A stretch of DNA of 64,000 nucleotides from Sinohyriopsis cumingii (Eukaryota; Mollusca; Bivalvia; Unionida; Unionidae), in contig CM068839.1 in the NCBI GenBank assembly GCA_028554795.2, forward strand, positions 88,123,540-88,187,539. The letters run 5' to 3'. Of the stretch, positions 23,818 to 38,177 are shown piece after piece (position 1 is the stretch's first letter; each line of letters opens with the position of its first letter). A program made the position numbers and the translations under genes. The notes beneath the pieces are model-generated. The model did no database searches. It saw only the letters and a list, made by a program, of their open reading frames with translations, and had not been told where the DNA came from.

Positions 23818-24815
23818 CTAATTATCATGCAGGTCAATGGTCTTGGTGAGTTCAATGAACATCATGTAGAGTGGTTGACCTTGCTCTGTGTTCTTCTCTT
23901 GGAGTTGTCGTATGGAAAAGATCATGTCTGTCGTCGACCTGCCTGCTTTAAAGCCGCACTGGGATTCCAGGTGCACACGGTCCGCCAGCAACTGCAGCCT
24001 GTTGAGTATAATGCGAGAATACACTTTGCCAACGATGCTCAGAAGCGAGATCCCTCTGTAATTATTACAGTTACTGAGGTCGCCATTGTTTTTGTAAACG
24101 GTATCTCGCGCATATCTTGGAGGACCGCTCCTTTCCTCCCAGCAGAGACAAAGTAGCTCATGCAGCAGCTGAAGCAATGTTGGTTTCCCACGTTCGATAG
24201 CTTTGGGCGGGATGCTGTCACTACATGGTGCTTTGTCGTTTGGGACGGAGTCGATTGCTTTGTTGAGCTCCTCTAAGGTGGGCACTTTGTGGAGCTCCTC
24301 TATGGTGGGCAGTTTTTATGCTGCTAGAGCTGCATCGGTGACTGACATTTCTTGGGAGCATAGCTCTGAGTAGTGTTCCACCCATCTGGCCATCTGTTGC
24401 TCGCAGTCAGTGATCTCCTCTCCCGTCAGAGATTTCTGGCGGACGATCCCTTTCACCATAGGGCCTAGAGCCTTCTTGATATCACAGTACATACCTTGGA
24501 TGTTTCCGGATTCGGCACTGCGCTGGAGTCCTTCACATAGTTGTTACCAGTACTCGTTCGCGCACTGTCTAGCGATGTGTTGGGTGTTGCTTCGAGCGCT
24601 TCTGAGATCAGCAAGCATCCGTTCATTAGGGCATTTTTTGTAAGCTTTGAAGGCTTTTCATTTGTCTTCGATTATTGGTTCTATCCTTGATAGATGTGCG
24701 CTGAACTAGTGCCAAACGTGGCCATGGCTGTGCTGTAGATGACACCCTTCATGGCGCTCCACATGGCTGTGGCATCGTGATCTGGCAGGTCTTGGAGTGC
24801 CTGGTCCAGGGCTAG
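23818..24815 (-). pseudogene. LINE RT-A fragment, unit 7
   Basis: RT frame 23818-24285 unchanged from unit 1. Confidence 0.92.
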
Positions 24816-26216
24816 TATGAGAATACAAGAGTATATCACAATTATGCTCATGCAGCTCTGAGATTTTTTCAGAGACGTACGAAAATTCAATCAAAATCCA
24901 ATTAAACATTTTATAATTTCATTTGTATTAAATGTTCTAATTCGAGGTTATTAAAAGCTTATTACATGAATAAACTGCACAATTTTGCAGGTGCCACATT
25001 TTACTTAAATAAAAACAGACACCATGAAAAAGGAAAAATCAGCCAAATATATTCATATATTACCAAAACATAATGCAAATAGACTTTTTTTTTATATAAA
25101 TTATTACAAAAAGTGCACATGTAAGATTTATAAATTCTTTGGTTGATCTTTTTTATTCTGGCTGTGTCATACAGGAAATGTTTTTTAAACTAAACAGGCA
25201 TTGGATATTGAAAATCAATTATAATCCTTATTATTGCAGCATATATACTTGTCAATTATTCTGGCCAAGCATTATGCTATAAGAATTGCATTGCATAAAT
25301 GGAAATATATTGTACTGCAAACCCACTTCCTCACATCCGACCCTGTTATCTGTTCAATGAATGTATTCTACAAGTATCCTCAATGGCATGAATATGTGTT
25401 TTCTCTGAAATGTTTCAAACTTAATGCAAAATAATGGTGAAAGACAAACGTTAATTCAAATAAAGCATCACACACATACACACGAATGCAACAAGTGTAT
25501 ACAGACAGGATGTCTTTCTTTGTCATACTATTTACACCGATAAATCAACAATAACTACTTGAAAGTGTTTTATTCAATTTTTAAATTCGGAAAAATGTTA
25601 GAAATACAATAAAACTCAAGAAATATTTATTTGTTGGTATTCCGCAGCGTGACAAATGGAACGTAACGCTCAGTGTAATTTCGACAATTTAGAACAAATG
25701 TTCATAACCGACAAAAAGATTTCAAAGAAACTATATATGTAATCTTTACTGGTTCGATCTACAAGTAAATAGCTGCAGGATTCAGCTAATGGTGTACATT
25801 TCAAAAGGGAAATGGGATGAAATTGTCTCGAAGTAATTGTAACCAAAGCGTACTAAAAGATTACATAGCTCGCCTCTTTGAAGTAATTATAAACAATGTA
25901 ATAAACGAGTATGTATCTCAACAATTTGATGTAATTGTAACCAGAGTACTAAAGCCGAGTAAATATCTCAACTCGTTGAAGCAACTGTATAACTGTAACA
26001 AGAGTAATAAATGAGTATATATCTCAACTCTCTGAAGTAATTGTAACCAAAGTACAATAAATGATTACATAGCTCATCTCTTAGAGGTAATTGTAACTAG
26101 TCTAATAAACTATTACATATCTCAGCTCTTCCAAGCAATTGTAAACAAAATGTAATAAATAACAGCTTAGATGACCTCTTCGATGCATTTAATAGTCTTC
26201 AGTTTACATAATAAAA

Positions 26217-26805
26217 CTAATTATCATGCAGGTCAAAGGTCTTGGTGAGGTCGATGAACATCATGTAGAGTGGTTGACCTTGCTCTGTGTTCTTCTCTTG
26301 GAGTTGTCGTATGGAAAATATCCTGTCTGTCGTCGACCTGCCTGCATTAAAGCCGCACTGGGATTCCAGGTGCACACTGTCCGCCAGCAACTGCAGCCTG
26401 TTGAATATAATGCGGGCATACACGTTGCCAACGATGCTCAGAAGCGAGATCAAGCGAGATCCCTCTGTAATTATTACAGTCACTGAGGTCGCCATTGTTT
26501 TTGTAAACGGTATCTCGCGCATGTCTTGGGGTCCGCTCCTTCCTCCCAGCAGAGACAAAGTAGCTCATGCAGTGGCTGAAGGAATGTTTGTTTCCCACGT
26601 TCGATAGCTTCGGGCGGGATGATGTCACTACCTGGTGCTTTGTCGTTTGGGAGGGAGTCGATTGCTTTGCTGAGCTCCTCTAAGGTGGGCACTTTGTCGA
26701 GCTCATCCATGGTGGGCAGTTTTTATGCTGCTAGGGGCCGCATCGGTGACTGACATTTCTTGGGAGTATAGCTCTAGGTAGTGTTCCACCCATCTGGCCA
26801 TCTGT
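26217..26805 (-). pseudogene. LINE RT-B fragment, unit 7
   Basis: Three-frame remnant with the duplication at 26442-26461. Confidence 0.9.
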
Positions 26806-27608
26806 CATACTTAATGCAAAATAATGGTGAAAGACAAACGTTAATTCAAATAAAGCATCGCACACATACACACGAATGCAACAAGTGTATACAGACATGA
26901 TGTCTTCCGTCGTCATACTATATACACCGGCTAATCAACAATAACTACTTAAAAGTGTTTAATTCAATTTTTAAATTCACAAAAAATGTGAGAAATACAA
27001 TAAAACTCAAGAAATCTTTATTTGTTGGTATTCCGCAGCGTAACAAATGGAACGTAACGCCCAGTGTAATTTCGACAATTTAGAACAAATCTTCATATGC
27101 GACAAAAAGATTTCAAAGAAACTATATATGTAATCTTTACTGGTTCGATCTACAAGTAAATAACTCCAGGATTCAGTTTATGGTGTACATTTCAAAAGGG
27201 AAATGGGATGAAATTATCTCGAAGTAATTGTAAGCAAAGTGTACTAAAAGATTACATAGCTCGCCTCTTTGAAGTAATTATAAACAATGTAATAAACGAG
27301 TATGTATCTCAACTATTTGATGTAATTGAAACCAGAGTATTAAAGCCGAGTAAATATCTCAACTCGTTGAAGTAACTGTATAACTGTAAAAAGAGTAATA
27401 AATAAGTATATATCTCAATTCTCTGAAGTAATTGTAACCAAAATACAATAAATGATTACATAGCTCATCTCTTCAAGGTAATTGTAACTAGTCTAATAAA
27501 CTATTACATATCTCAGCTCTTCCAAGCAATTGTTAACAAAATGTAATAAATAACAGCTTAGATGACCTCTTCGATGCATTTAATAGTCTTCAGTTTACAT
27601 AATAAAAA

Positions 27609-28606
27609 CTAATTATCATGCAGGTCAATGGTCTTGGTGAGTTCAATGAACATCATGTAGAGTGGTTGACCTTGCTCTGTGTTCTTCTCTTGGAGTTGTC
27701 GTATGGAAAAGATCATGTCTGTCGTCGACCTGCCTGCTTTAAAGCCGCACTGGGATTCCAGGTGCACACGGTCCGCCAGCAACTGCAGCCTGTTGAGTAT
27801 AATGCGAGAATACACTTTGCCAACGATGCTCAGAAGCGAGATCCCTCTGTAATTATTACAGTTACTGAGGTCGCCATTGTTTTTGTAAACGGTATCTCGC
27901 GCATATCTTGGAGGACCGCTCCTTTCCTCCCAGCAGAGACAAAGTAGCTCATGCAGCAGCTGAAGCAATGTTGGTTTCCCACGTTCGATAGCTTTGGGCG
28001 GGATGCTGTCACTACATGGTGCTTTGTCGTTTGGGATGGAGTCGATTGCTTTGTTGAGCTCCTCTAAGGTGGGCACTTTGTGGAGCTCCTCTATGGTGGG
28101 CAGTTTTTATGCTGCTAGAGCTGCATCGGTGACTGACATTTCTTGGGAGCATAGCTCTGAGTAGTGTTCCACCCATCTGGCCATCTGTTGCTCGCAGTCA
28201 GTGATCTCCTCTCCCGTCAGAGATTTCTGGCGGACGATCCCTTTCACCATAGGGCCTAGAGCCTTCTTGATATCACAGTACATACCTTGGATGTTTCCGG
28301 ATTCGGCACTGCGCTGGAGTCCTTCACATAGTTGTTACCAGTACTCGTTCGCGCACTGTCTAGCGATGTGTTGGGTGTTGCTTCCAGCGCTTCTGAGATC
28401 AGCAAGCATCCGTTCATTAGGGCATTTTTTGTAAGCTTTGAAGGCTTTTCATTTGTCTTCGATTATTGGTTCTATCCTTGATAGATGTGCGCTGAACTAG
28501 TGCCAAACGTGGCCATGGCTGTGCTGTAGATGACACCCTTCATGGCGCTCCACATGGCTGTGGCATCGTGATCTGGCAGGTCTTGGAGTGCCTGGTCCAG
28601 GGCTAG
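27609..28606 (-). pseudogene. LINE RT-A fragment, unit 8
   Basis: RT frame 27609-28076 is open. C to T at 28037 changes Val14 to Ile just before the NDKAP block. G to C at 28385 falls in the linker. Confidence 0.92.
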
Positions 28607-30007
28607 TATGAGAATACAAGAGTATATCACAATTATGCTCATGCAGCTCTGAGATTTTTTCAGAGACGTACGAAAATTCAATCAAAATCCAATTAAACAT
28701 TTTATAGTTTCATTTGTATTAAATGTTCTAATTCGAGGTTATTAAAAGCTTATTACATGAATAAACTGCACAATTTTGCAGGTGCCACATTTTACTTAAA
28801 TAAAAACAGACACCATGAAAAAGGAAAAATCAGCCAAATATATTCATATATTACCAAAACATAATGCAAATAGACTTTTTTTTTATATAAATTATTACAA
28901 AAAGTGCACATGTAAGATTTATAAATTCTTTGGTTGATCTTTTTTATTCTGGCTGTGTCATACAGGAAATGTTTTTTAAACTAAACAGGCATTGGATATT
29001 GAAAATCAATTATAATCCTTATTATTGCAGCATATATACTTGTCAATTATTCTGGCCAAGCATTATGCTATAAGAATTGCATTGCATAAATGGAAATATA
29101 TTGTACTGCAAACCCACTTCCTCACATCCGACCCTGTTATCTGTTCAATGAATGTATTCTACAAGTATCCTCAATGGCATGAATATGTGTTTTCTCTGAA
29201 ATGTTTCAAACTTAATGCAAAATAATGGTGAAAGACAAACGTTAATTCAAATAAAGCATCACACACATACACACGAATGCAACAAGTGTATACAGACAGG
29301 ATGTCTTTCTTTGTCATACTATTTACACCGATAAATCAACAATAACTACTTGAAAGTGTTTAATTCAATTTTTAAATTCGGAAAAATGTTAGAAATACAA
29401 TAAAACTCAAGAAATATTTATTTGTTGGTATTCCGCAGCGTGACAAATGGAACGTAACGCTCAGTGTAATTTCGACAATTTAGAACAAATGTTCATAACC
29501 GACAAAAAGATTTCAAAGAAACTATATATGTAATCTTTACTGGTTCGATCTACAAGTAAATAGCTGCAGGATTCAGCTAATGGTGTACATTTCAAAAGGG
29601 AAATGGGATGAAATTGTCTCGAAGTAATTGTAACCAAAGCGTACTAAAAGATTACATAGCTCGCCTCTTTGAAGTAATTATAAACAATGTAATAAACGAG
29701 TATGTATCTCAACAATTTGATGTAATTGTAACCAGAGTACTAAAGCCGAGTAAATATCTCAACTCGTTGAAGCAACTGTATAACTGTAACAAGAGTAATA
29801 AATGAGTATATATCTCAACTCTCTGAAGTAATTGTAACCAAAGTACAATAAATGATTACATAGCTCATCTCTTAGAGGTAATTGTAACTAGTCTAATAAA
29901 CTATTACATATCTCAGCTCTTCCAAGCAATTGTAAACAAAATGTAATAAATAACAGCTTAGATGACCTCTTCGATGCATTTAATAGTCTTCAGTTTACAT
30001 AATAAAA

Positions 30008-30596
30008 CTAATTATCATGCAGGTCAAAGGTCTTGGTGAGGTCGATGAACATCATGTAGAGTGGTTGACCTTGCTCTGTGTTCTTCTCTTGGAGTTGTCG
30101 TATGGAAAATATCCTGTCTGTCGTCGACCTGCCTGCATTAAAGCCGCACTGGGATTCCAGGTGCACACTGTCCGCCAGCAACTGCAGCCTGTTGAATATA
30201 ATGCGGGCATACACGTTGCCAACGATGCTCAGAAGCGAGATCAAGCGAGATCCCTCTGTAATTATTACAGTCACTGAGGTCGCCATTGTTTTTGTAAACG
30301 GTATCTCGCGCATGTCTTGGGGTCCGCTCCTTCCTCCCAGCAGAGACAAAGTAGCTCATGCAGTGGCTGAAGGAATGTTTGTTTCCCACGTTCGATAGCT
30401 TCGGGCGGGATGATGTCACTACCTGGTGCTTTGTCGTTTGGGAGGGAGTCGATTGCTTTGCTGAGCTCCTCTAAGGTGGGCACTTTGTCGAGCTCATCCA
30501 TGGTGGGCAGTTTTTATGCTGCTAGGGGCCGCATCGGTGACTGACATTTCTTGGGAGTATAGCTCTAGGTAGTGTTCCACCCATCTGGCCATCTGT
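30008..30596 (-). pseudogene. LINE RT-B fragment, unit 8
   Basis: Three-frame remnant with the duplication at 30233-30252. Confidence 0.9.
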
Positions 30597-31399
30597 CATA
30601 CTTAATGCAAAATAATGGTGAAAGACAAACGTTAATTCAAATAAAGCATCGCACACATACACACGAATGCGACAAGTGTATACAGACATGATGTCTTCCG
30701 TCGTCATACTATATACACCGGCTAATCAACAATAACTACTTAAAAGTGTTTAATTCAATTTTTAAATTCACAAAAAATGTGAGAAATACAATAAAACTCA
30801 AGAAATCTTTATTTGTTGGTATTCCGCAGCGTAACAAATGGAACGTAACGCCCAGTGTAATTTCGACAATTTAGAACAAATCTTCATATGCGACAAAAAG
30901 ATTTCAAAGAAACTATATATGTAATCTTTACTGGTTCGATCTACAAGTAAATAACTCCAGGATTCAGTTTATGGTGTACATTTCAAAAGGGAAATGGGAT
31001 GAAATTATCTCGAAGTAATTGTAAGCAAAGTGTACTAAAAGATTACATAGCTCGCCTCTTTGAAGTAATTATAAACAATGTAATAAACGAGTATGTATCT
31101 CAACTATTTGATGTAATTGAAACCAGAGTATTAAAGCCGAGTAAATATCTCAACTCGTTGAAGTAACTGTATAACTGTAAAAAGAGTAATAAATAAGTAT
31201 ATATCTCAATTCTCTGAAGTAATTGTAACCAAAATACAATAAATGATTACATAGCTCATCTCTTCAAGGTAATTGTAACTAGTCTAATAAACTATTACAT
31301 ATCTCAGCTCTTCCAAGCAATTGTTAACAAAATGTAATAAATAACAGCTTAGATGACCTCTTCGATGCATTTAATAGTCTTCAGTTTACATAATAAAAA

Positions 31400-32397
31400 C
31401 TAATTATCATGCAGGTCAATGGTCTTGGTGAGTTCAATGAACATCATGTAGAGTGGTTGACCTTGCTCTGTGTTCTTCTCTTGGAGTTGTCGTATGGAAA
31501 AGATCATGTCTGTCGTCGACCTGCCTGCTTTAAAGCCGCACTGGGATTCCAGGTGCACACGGTCCGCCAGCAACTGCAGCCTGTTGAGTATAATGCGAGA
31601 ATACACTTTGCCAACGATGCTCAGAAGCGAGATCCCTCTGTAATTATTACAGTTACTGAGGTCGCCATTGTTTTTGTAAACGGTATCTCGCGCATATCTT
31701 GGAGGACCGCTCCTTTCCTCCCAGCAGAGACAAAGTAGCTCATGCAGCAGCTGAAGCAATGTTGGTTTCCCACGTTCGATAGCTTTGGGCGGGATGCTGT
31801 CACTACATGGTGCTTTGTCGTTTGGGACGGAGTCGATTGCTTTGTTGAGCTCCTCTAAGGTGGGCACTTTGTGGAGCTCCTCTATGGTGGGCAGTTTTTA
31901 TGCTGCTAGAGCTGCATCGGTGACTGACATTTCTTGGGAGCATAGCTCTGAGTAGTGTTCCACCCATCTGGCCATCTGTTGCTCGCAGTCAGTGATCTCC
32001 TCTCCCGTCAGAGATTTCTGGCGGACGATCCCTTTCACCATAGGGCCTAGAGCCTTCTTGATATCACAGTACATACCTTGGATGTTTCCGGATTCGGCAC
32101 TGCGCTGGAGTCCTTCACATAGTTGTTACCAGTACTCGTTCGCGCACTGTCTAGCGATGTGTTGGGTGTTGCTTCGAGCGCTTCTGAGATCAGCAAGCAT
32201 CCGTTCATTAGGGCATTTTTTGTAAGCTTTGAAGGCTTTTCATTTGTCTTCGATTATTGGTTCTATCCTTGATAGATGTGCGCTGAACTAGTGCCAAACG
32301 TGGCCATGGCTGTGCTGTAGATGACACCCTTCATGGCGCTCCACATGGCTGTGGCATCGTGATCTGGCAGGTCTTGGAGTGCCTGGTCCAGGGCTAG
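31400..32397 (-). pseudogene. LINE RT-A fragment, unit 9
   Basis: RT frame 31400-31867 unchanged from unit 1. Confidence 0.92.
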
Positions 32398-33798
32398 TAT
32401 GAGAATACAAGAGTATATCACAATTATGCTCATGCAGCTCTGAGATTTTTTCAGAGACGTACGAAAATTCAATCAAAATCCAATTAAACATTTTATAATT
32501 TCATTTGTATTAAATGTTCTAATTCGAGGTTATTAAAAGCTTATTACATGAATAAACTGCACAATTTTGCAGGTGCCACATTTTACTTAAATAAAAACAG
32601 ACACCATGAAAAAGGAAAAATCAGCCAAATATATTCATATATTACCAAAACATAATGCAAATAGACTTTTTTTTTATATAAATTATTACAAAAAGTGCAC
32701 ATGTAAGATTTATAAATTCTTTGGTTGATCTTTTTTATTCTGGCTGTGTCATACAGGAAATGTTTTTTAAACTAAACAGGCATTGGATATTGAAAATCAA
32801 TTATAATCCTTATTATTGCAGCATATATACTTGTCAATTATTCTGGCCAAGCATTATGCTATAAGAATTGCATTGCATAAATGGAAATATATTGTACTGC
32901 AAACCCACTTCCTCACATCCGACCCTGTTATCTGTTCAATGAATGTATTCTACAAGTATCCTCAATGGCATGAATATGTGTTTTCTCTGAAATGTTTCAA
33001 ACTTAATGCAAAATAATGGTGAAAGACAAACGTTAATTCAAATAAAGCATCACACACATACACACGAATGCAACAAGTGTATACAGACAGGATGTCTTTC
33101 TTTGTCATACTATTTACACCGATAAATCAACAATAACTACTTGAAAGTGTTTTATTCAATTTTTAAATTCGGAAAAATGTGAGAAATACAATAAAACTCA
33201 AGAAATATTTATTTGTTGGTATTCCGCAGCGTGACAAATGGAACGTAACGCTCAGTGTAATTTCGACAATTTAGAACAAATGTTCATAACCGACAAAAAG
33301 ATTTCAAAGAAACTATATATGTAATCTTTACTGGTTCGATCTACAAGTAAATAGCTCCAGGATTCAGCTAATGGTGTACATTTCAAAAGGGAAATGGGAT
33401 GAAATTGTCTCGAAGTAATTGTAACCAAAGCGTACTAAAAGATTACATAGCTCGCCTCTTTGAAGTAATTATAAACAATGTAATAAACGAGTATGTATCT
33501 CAACAATTTGATGTAATTGTAACCAGAGTACTAAAGCCGAGTAAATATCTCAACTCGTTGAAGCAACTGTATAACTGTAACAAGAGTAATAAATGAGTAT
33601 ATATCTCAACTCTCTGAAGTAATTGTAACCAAAGTACAATAAATGATTACATAGCTCATCTCTTAGAGGTAATTGTAACTAGTCTAATAAACTATTACAT
33701 ATCTCAGCTCTTCCAAGCAATTGTAAACAAAATGTAATAAATAACAGCTTAGATGACCTCTTCGATGCATTTAATAGTCTTCAGTTTACATAATAAAA

Positions 33799-34387
33799 CT
33801 AATTATCATGCAGGTCAAAGGTCTTGGTGAGGTCGATGAACATCATGTAGAGTGGTTGACCTTGCTCTGTGTTCTTCTCTTGGAGTTGTCGTATGGAAAA
33901 TATCCTGTCTGTCGTCGACCTGCCTGCATTAAAGCCGCACTGGGATTCCAGGTGCACACTGTCCGCCAGCAACTGCAGCCTGTTGAATATAATGCGGGCA
34001 TACACGTTGCCAACGATGCTCAGAAGCGAGATCAAGCGAGATCCCTCTGTAATTATTACAGTCACTGAGGTCGCCATTGTTTTTGTAAACGGTATCTCGC
34101 GCATGTCTTGGGGTCCGCTCCTTCCTCCCAGCAGAGACAAAGTAGCTCATGCAGTGGCTGAAGGAATGTTTGTTTCCCACGTTCGATAGCTTCGGGCGGG
34201 ATGATGTCACTACCTGGTGCTTTGTCGTTTGGGAGGGAGTCGATTGCTTTGCTGAGCTCCTCCAAGGTGGGCACTTTGTCGAGCTCATCCATGGTGGGCA
34301 GTTTTTATGCTGCTAGGGGCCGCATCGGTGACTGACATTTCTTGGGAGTATAGCTCTAGGTAGTGTTCCACCCATCTGGCCATCTGT
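33799..34387 (-). pseudogene. LINE RT-B fragment, unit 9
   Basis: T to C at 34263 is silent in the RT reading (Leu in PTLEEL) but removes a stop in another minus frame, lengthening a meaningless frame to 119 codons (33929-34288). Shared with unit 10. Confidence 0.9.
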
Positions 34388-35190
34388 CATACTTAATGCA
34401 AAATAATGGTGAAAGACAAACGTTAATTCAAATAAAGCATCGAACACATACACACGAATGCAACAAGTGTATACAGACATGATGTCTTCCGTCGTCATAC
34501 TATATACACCGGCTAATCAACAATAACTACTTAAAAGTGTTTAATTCAATTTTTAAATTCACAAAAAATGTGAGAAATACAATAAAACTCAAGAAATCTT
34601 TATTTGTTGGTATTCCGCAGCGTAACAAATGGAACGTAACGCCCAGTGTAATTTCGACAATTTAGAACAAATCTTCATATGCGACAAAAAGATTTCAAAG
34701 AAACTATATATGTAATCTTTACTGGTTCGATCTACAAGTAAATAACTCCAGGATTCAGTTTATGGTGTACATTTCAAAAGGGAAATGGGATGAAATTATC
34801 TCGAAGTAATTGTAAGCAAAGTGTACTAAAAGATTACATAGCTCGCCTCTTTGAAGTAATTATAAACAATGTAATAAACGAGTATGTATCTCAACTATTT
34901 GATGTAATTGAAACCAGAGTATTAAAGCCGAGTAAATATCTCAACTCGTTGAAGTAACTGTATAACTGTAAAAAGAGTAATAAATAAGTATATATCTCAA
35001 TTCTCTGAAGTAATTGTAACCAAAATACAATAAATGATTACATAGCTCATCTCTTCAAGGTAATTGTAACTAGTCTAATAAACTATTACATATCTCAGCT
35101 CTTCCAAGCAATTGTTAACAAAATGTAATAAATAACAGCTTAGATGACCTCTTCGATGCATTTAATAGTCTTCAGTTTACATAATAAAAA

Positions 35191-36188
35191 CTAATTATCA
35201 TGCAGGTCAATGGTCTTGGTGAGTTCAATGAACATCATGTAGAGTGGTTGACCTTGCTCTGTGTTCTTCTCTTGGAGTTGTCGTATGGAAAAGATCATGT
35301 CTGTCGTCGACCTGCCTGCTTTAAAGCCGCACTGGGATTCCAGGTGCACACGGTCCGCCAGCAACTGCAGCCTGTTGAGTATAATGCGAGAATACACTTT
35401 GCCAACGATGCTCAGAAGCGAGATCCCTCTGTAATTATTACAGTTACTGAGGTCGCCATTGTTTTTGTAAACGGTATCTCGCGCATATCTTGGAGGACCG
35501 CTCCTTTCCTCCCAGCAGAGACAAAGTAGCTCATGCAGCAGCTGAAGCAATGTTGGTTTCCCACGTTCGATAGCTTTGGGCGGGATGCTGTCACTACATG
35601 GTGCTTTGTCGTTTGGGACGGAGTCGATTGCTTTGTTGAGCTCCTCTAAGGTGGGCACTTTGTGGAGCTCCTCTATGGTGGGCAGTTTTTATGCTGCTAG
35701 GGCTGCATCGGTGACTGACATTTCTTGGGAGCATAGCTCTGAGTAGTGTTCCACCCATCTGGCCATCTGCTGCTCGCAGTCAGTGATCTCCTCTCCCGTC
35801 AGAGATTTCTGGCGGACGATCCCTTTCACCATAGGGCCTAGAGCCTTCTTGATATCACAGTACATACCTTGGATGTTTCCGGATTCGGCACTGCGCTGGA
35901 GTCCTTCACATAGTTGTTACCAGTACTCGTTCGCGCACTGTCTAGCGATGTGTTGGGTGTTGCTTCGAGCGCTTCTGAGATCAGCAAGCATCCGTTCATT
36001 AGGGCATTTTTTGTAAGCTTTGAAGGCTTTTCATTTGTCTTCGATTATTGGTTCTATCCTTGATAGATGTGCGCTGAACTAGTGCCAAACGTGGCCATGG
36101 CTGTGCTGTAGATGACACCCTTCATGGCGCTCCACATGGCTGTGGCATCGTGATCTGGCAGGTCTTGGAGTGCCTGGTCCAGGGCTAG
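35191..36188 (-). pseudogene. LINE RT-A fragment, unit 10
   Basis: RT frame 35191-35658 unchanged. The linker has the G (35701) and C (35770) forms that mark the later units. Confidence 0.92.
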
Positions 36189-37588
36189 TATGAGAATACA
36201 AGAGTATATCACAATTATGCTCATGCAGCTCTGAGATTTTTTCAGAGACGTACGAAAATTCAATCAAAATCCAATTAAACATTTTATAATTTCATTTGTA
36301 TTAAATGTTCTAATTCGAGGTTATTAAAAGCTTATTACATGAATAAACTGCACAATTTTGCAGGTGCCACATTTTACTTAAATAAAAACAGACACCATGA
36401 AAAAGGAAAAATCAGCCAAATATATTCATATATTACCAAAACATAATGCAAATAGACTTTTTTTTTTATAAATTATTACAAAAAGTGCACATGTAAGATT
36501 TATAAATTCTTTGGTTGATCTTTTTTATTCTGGCTGTGTCATACAGGAAATGTTTTTTAAACTAAACAGGCATTGGATATTGAAAATCAATTATAATCCT
36601 TATTATTGCAGCATATATACTTGTCAATTATTCTGGCCAAGCATTATGCTATAAGAATTGCATTGCATAAATGGAAATATATTGTACTGCAAACCCACTT
36701 CCTCACATCCGACCCTGTTATCTGTTCAATGAATGTATTCTACAAGTATCCTCAATGGCATGAATATGTGTTTTCTCTGAAATGTTTCAAACTTAATGCA
36801 AAATAATGGTGAAAGACAAACGTTAATTCAAATAAAGCATCACACACATACACACGAATGCAACAAGTGTATACAGACAGGATGTCTTTCTTTGTCATAC
36901 TATTTACACCGATAAATCAACAATAACTACTTGAAAGTGTTTTATTCAATTTTTAAATTCGGAAAAATGTGAGAAATACAATAAAACTCAAGAAATATTT
37001 ATTTGTTGGTATTCCGCAGCGTGACAAATGGAACGTAACGCTCAGTGTAATTTCGACAATTTAGAACAAATGTTCATAACCGACAAAAAGATTTCAAAGA
37101 AACTATATATGTAATCTTTACTGGTTCGATCTACAAGTAAATAGCTCCAGGATTCAGCTAATGGTGTACATTTCAAAAGGGAAATGGGATGAAATTGTCT
37201 CGAAGTAATTGTAACCAAAGCGTACTAAAAGATTACATAGCTCGCCTCTTTGAAGTAATTATAAACAATGTAATAAACGAGTATGTATCTCAACAATTTG
37301 ATGTAATTGTAACCAGAGTACTAAAGCCGAGTAAATATCTCAACTCGTTGAAGCAACTGTATAACTGTAACAAGAGTAATAAATGAGTATATATCTCAAC
37401 TCTCTGAAGTAATTGTAACCAAAGTACAATAAATGATTACATAGCTCATCTCTTAGAGGTAATTGTAACTAGTCTAATAAACTATTACATATCTCAGCTC
37501 TTCCAAGCAATTGTAAACAAAATGTAATAAATAACAGCTTAGATGACCTCTTCGATGCATTTAATAGTCTTCAGTTTACATAATAAAA

Positions 37589-38177
37589 CTAATTATCATG
37601 CAGGTCAAAGGTCTTGGTGAGGTCGATGAACATCATGTAGAGTGGTTGACCTTGCTCTGTGTTCTTCTCTTGGAGTTGTCGTATGGAAAATATCCTGTCT
37701 GTCGTCGACCTGCCTGCATTAAAGCCGCACTGGGATTCCAGGTGCACACTGTCCGCCAGCAACTGCAGCCTGTTGAATATAATGCGGGCATACACGTTGC
37801 CAACGATGCTCAGAAGCGAGATCAAGCGAGATCCCTCTGTAATTATTACAGTCACTGAGGTCGCCATTGTTTTTGTAAACGGTATCTCGCGCATGTCTTG
37901 GGGTCCGCTCCTTCCTCCCAGCAGAGACAAAGTAGCTCATGCAGTGGCTGAAGGAATGTTTGTTTCCCACGTTCGATAGCTTCGGGCGGGATGATGTCAC
38001 TACCTGGTGCTTTGTCGTTTGGGAGGGAGTCGATTGCTTTGCTGAGCTCCTCCAAGGTGGGCACTTTGTCGAGCTCATCCATGGTGGGCAGTTTTTATGC
38101 TGCTAGGGGCCGCATCGGTGACTGACATTTCTTGGGAGTATAGCTCTAGGTAGTGTTCCACCCATCTGGCCATCTGT
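37589..38177 (-). pseudogene. LINE RT-B fragment, unit 10
   Basis: Carries the same silent T to C (38053) as unit 9, with the duplication at 37814-37833. Confidence 0.9.

Larger units (their letters stand above)
23015..26805. repeat. Megasatellite unit 7
   Basis: Modules: A 23015-24397, U 24398-25415, B 25416-26805. New type at the early markers: GCAAC near 23088, TATAATTT near 24913, TTTTATTCA near 25568. AGAGCTG in A is still the earlier form. Confidence 0.96.
26806..30596. repeat. Megasatellite unit 8 (new-to-old switch inside)
   Basis: Modules: A 26806-28188, U 28189-29206, B 29207-30596. The start of A is new type (GCAAC near 26879). U and B return to old type (TATAGTTT near 28704, TTTAATTCA near 29360). 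Private changes: C to T at 28037, which changes Val to Ile in the RT-A reading, and G to C at 28385. Confidence 0.96.
30597..34387. repeat. Megasatellite unit 9 (old-to-new switch inside)
   Basis: Modules: A 30597-31979, U 31980-32997, B 32998-34387. The start of A is old type (GCGAC near 30670); U is new type (TATAATTT near 32495). In B, T to G at 33181 and T to C at 34263 are shared only with unit 10. GCTCC in B near 33356 is shared with units 1, 10 and 13. Confidence 0.96.
34388..38177. repeat. Megasatellite unit 10 (3,790 bp)
   Basis: Modules: A 34388-35770, U 35771-36787, B 36788-38177. This is the first unit with A to G at 35701 (GGGCTG form) and with C at 35770. U has the shortened T/AT tract near 36460. 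Its B module shares G at 36971 and C at 38053 with unit 9 only. C to A at 34443 is private. Confidence 0.96.
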
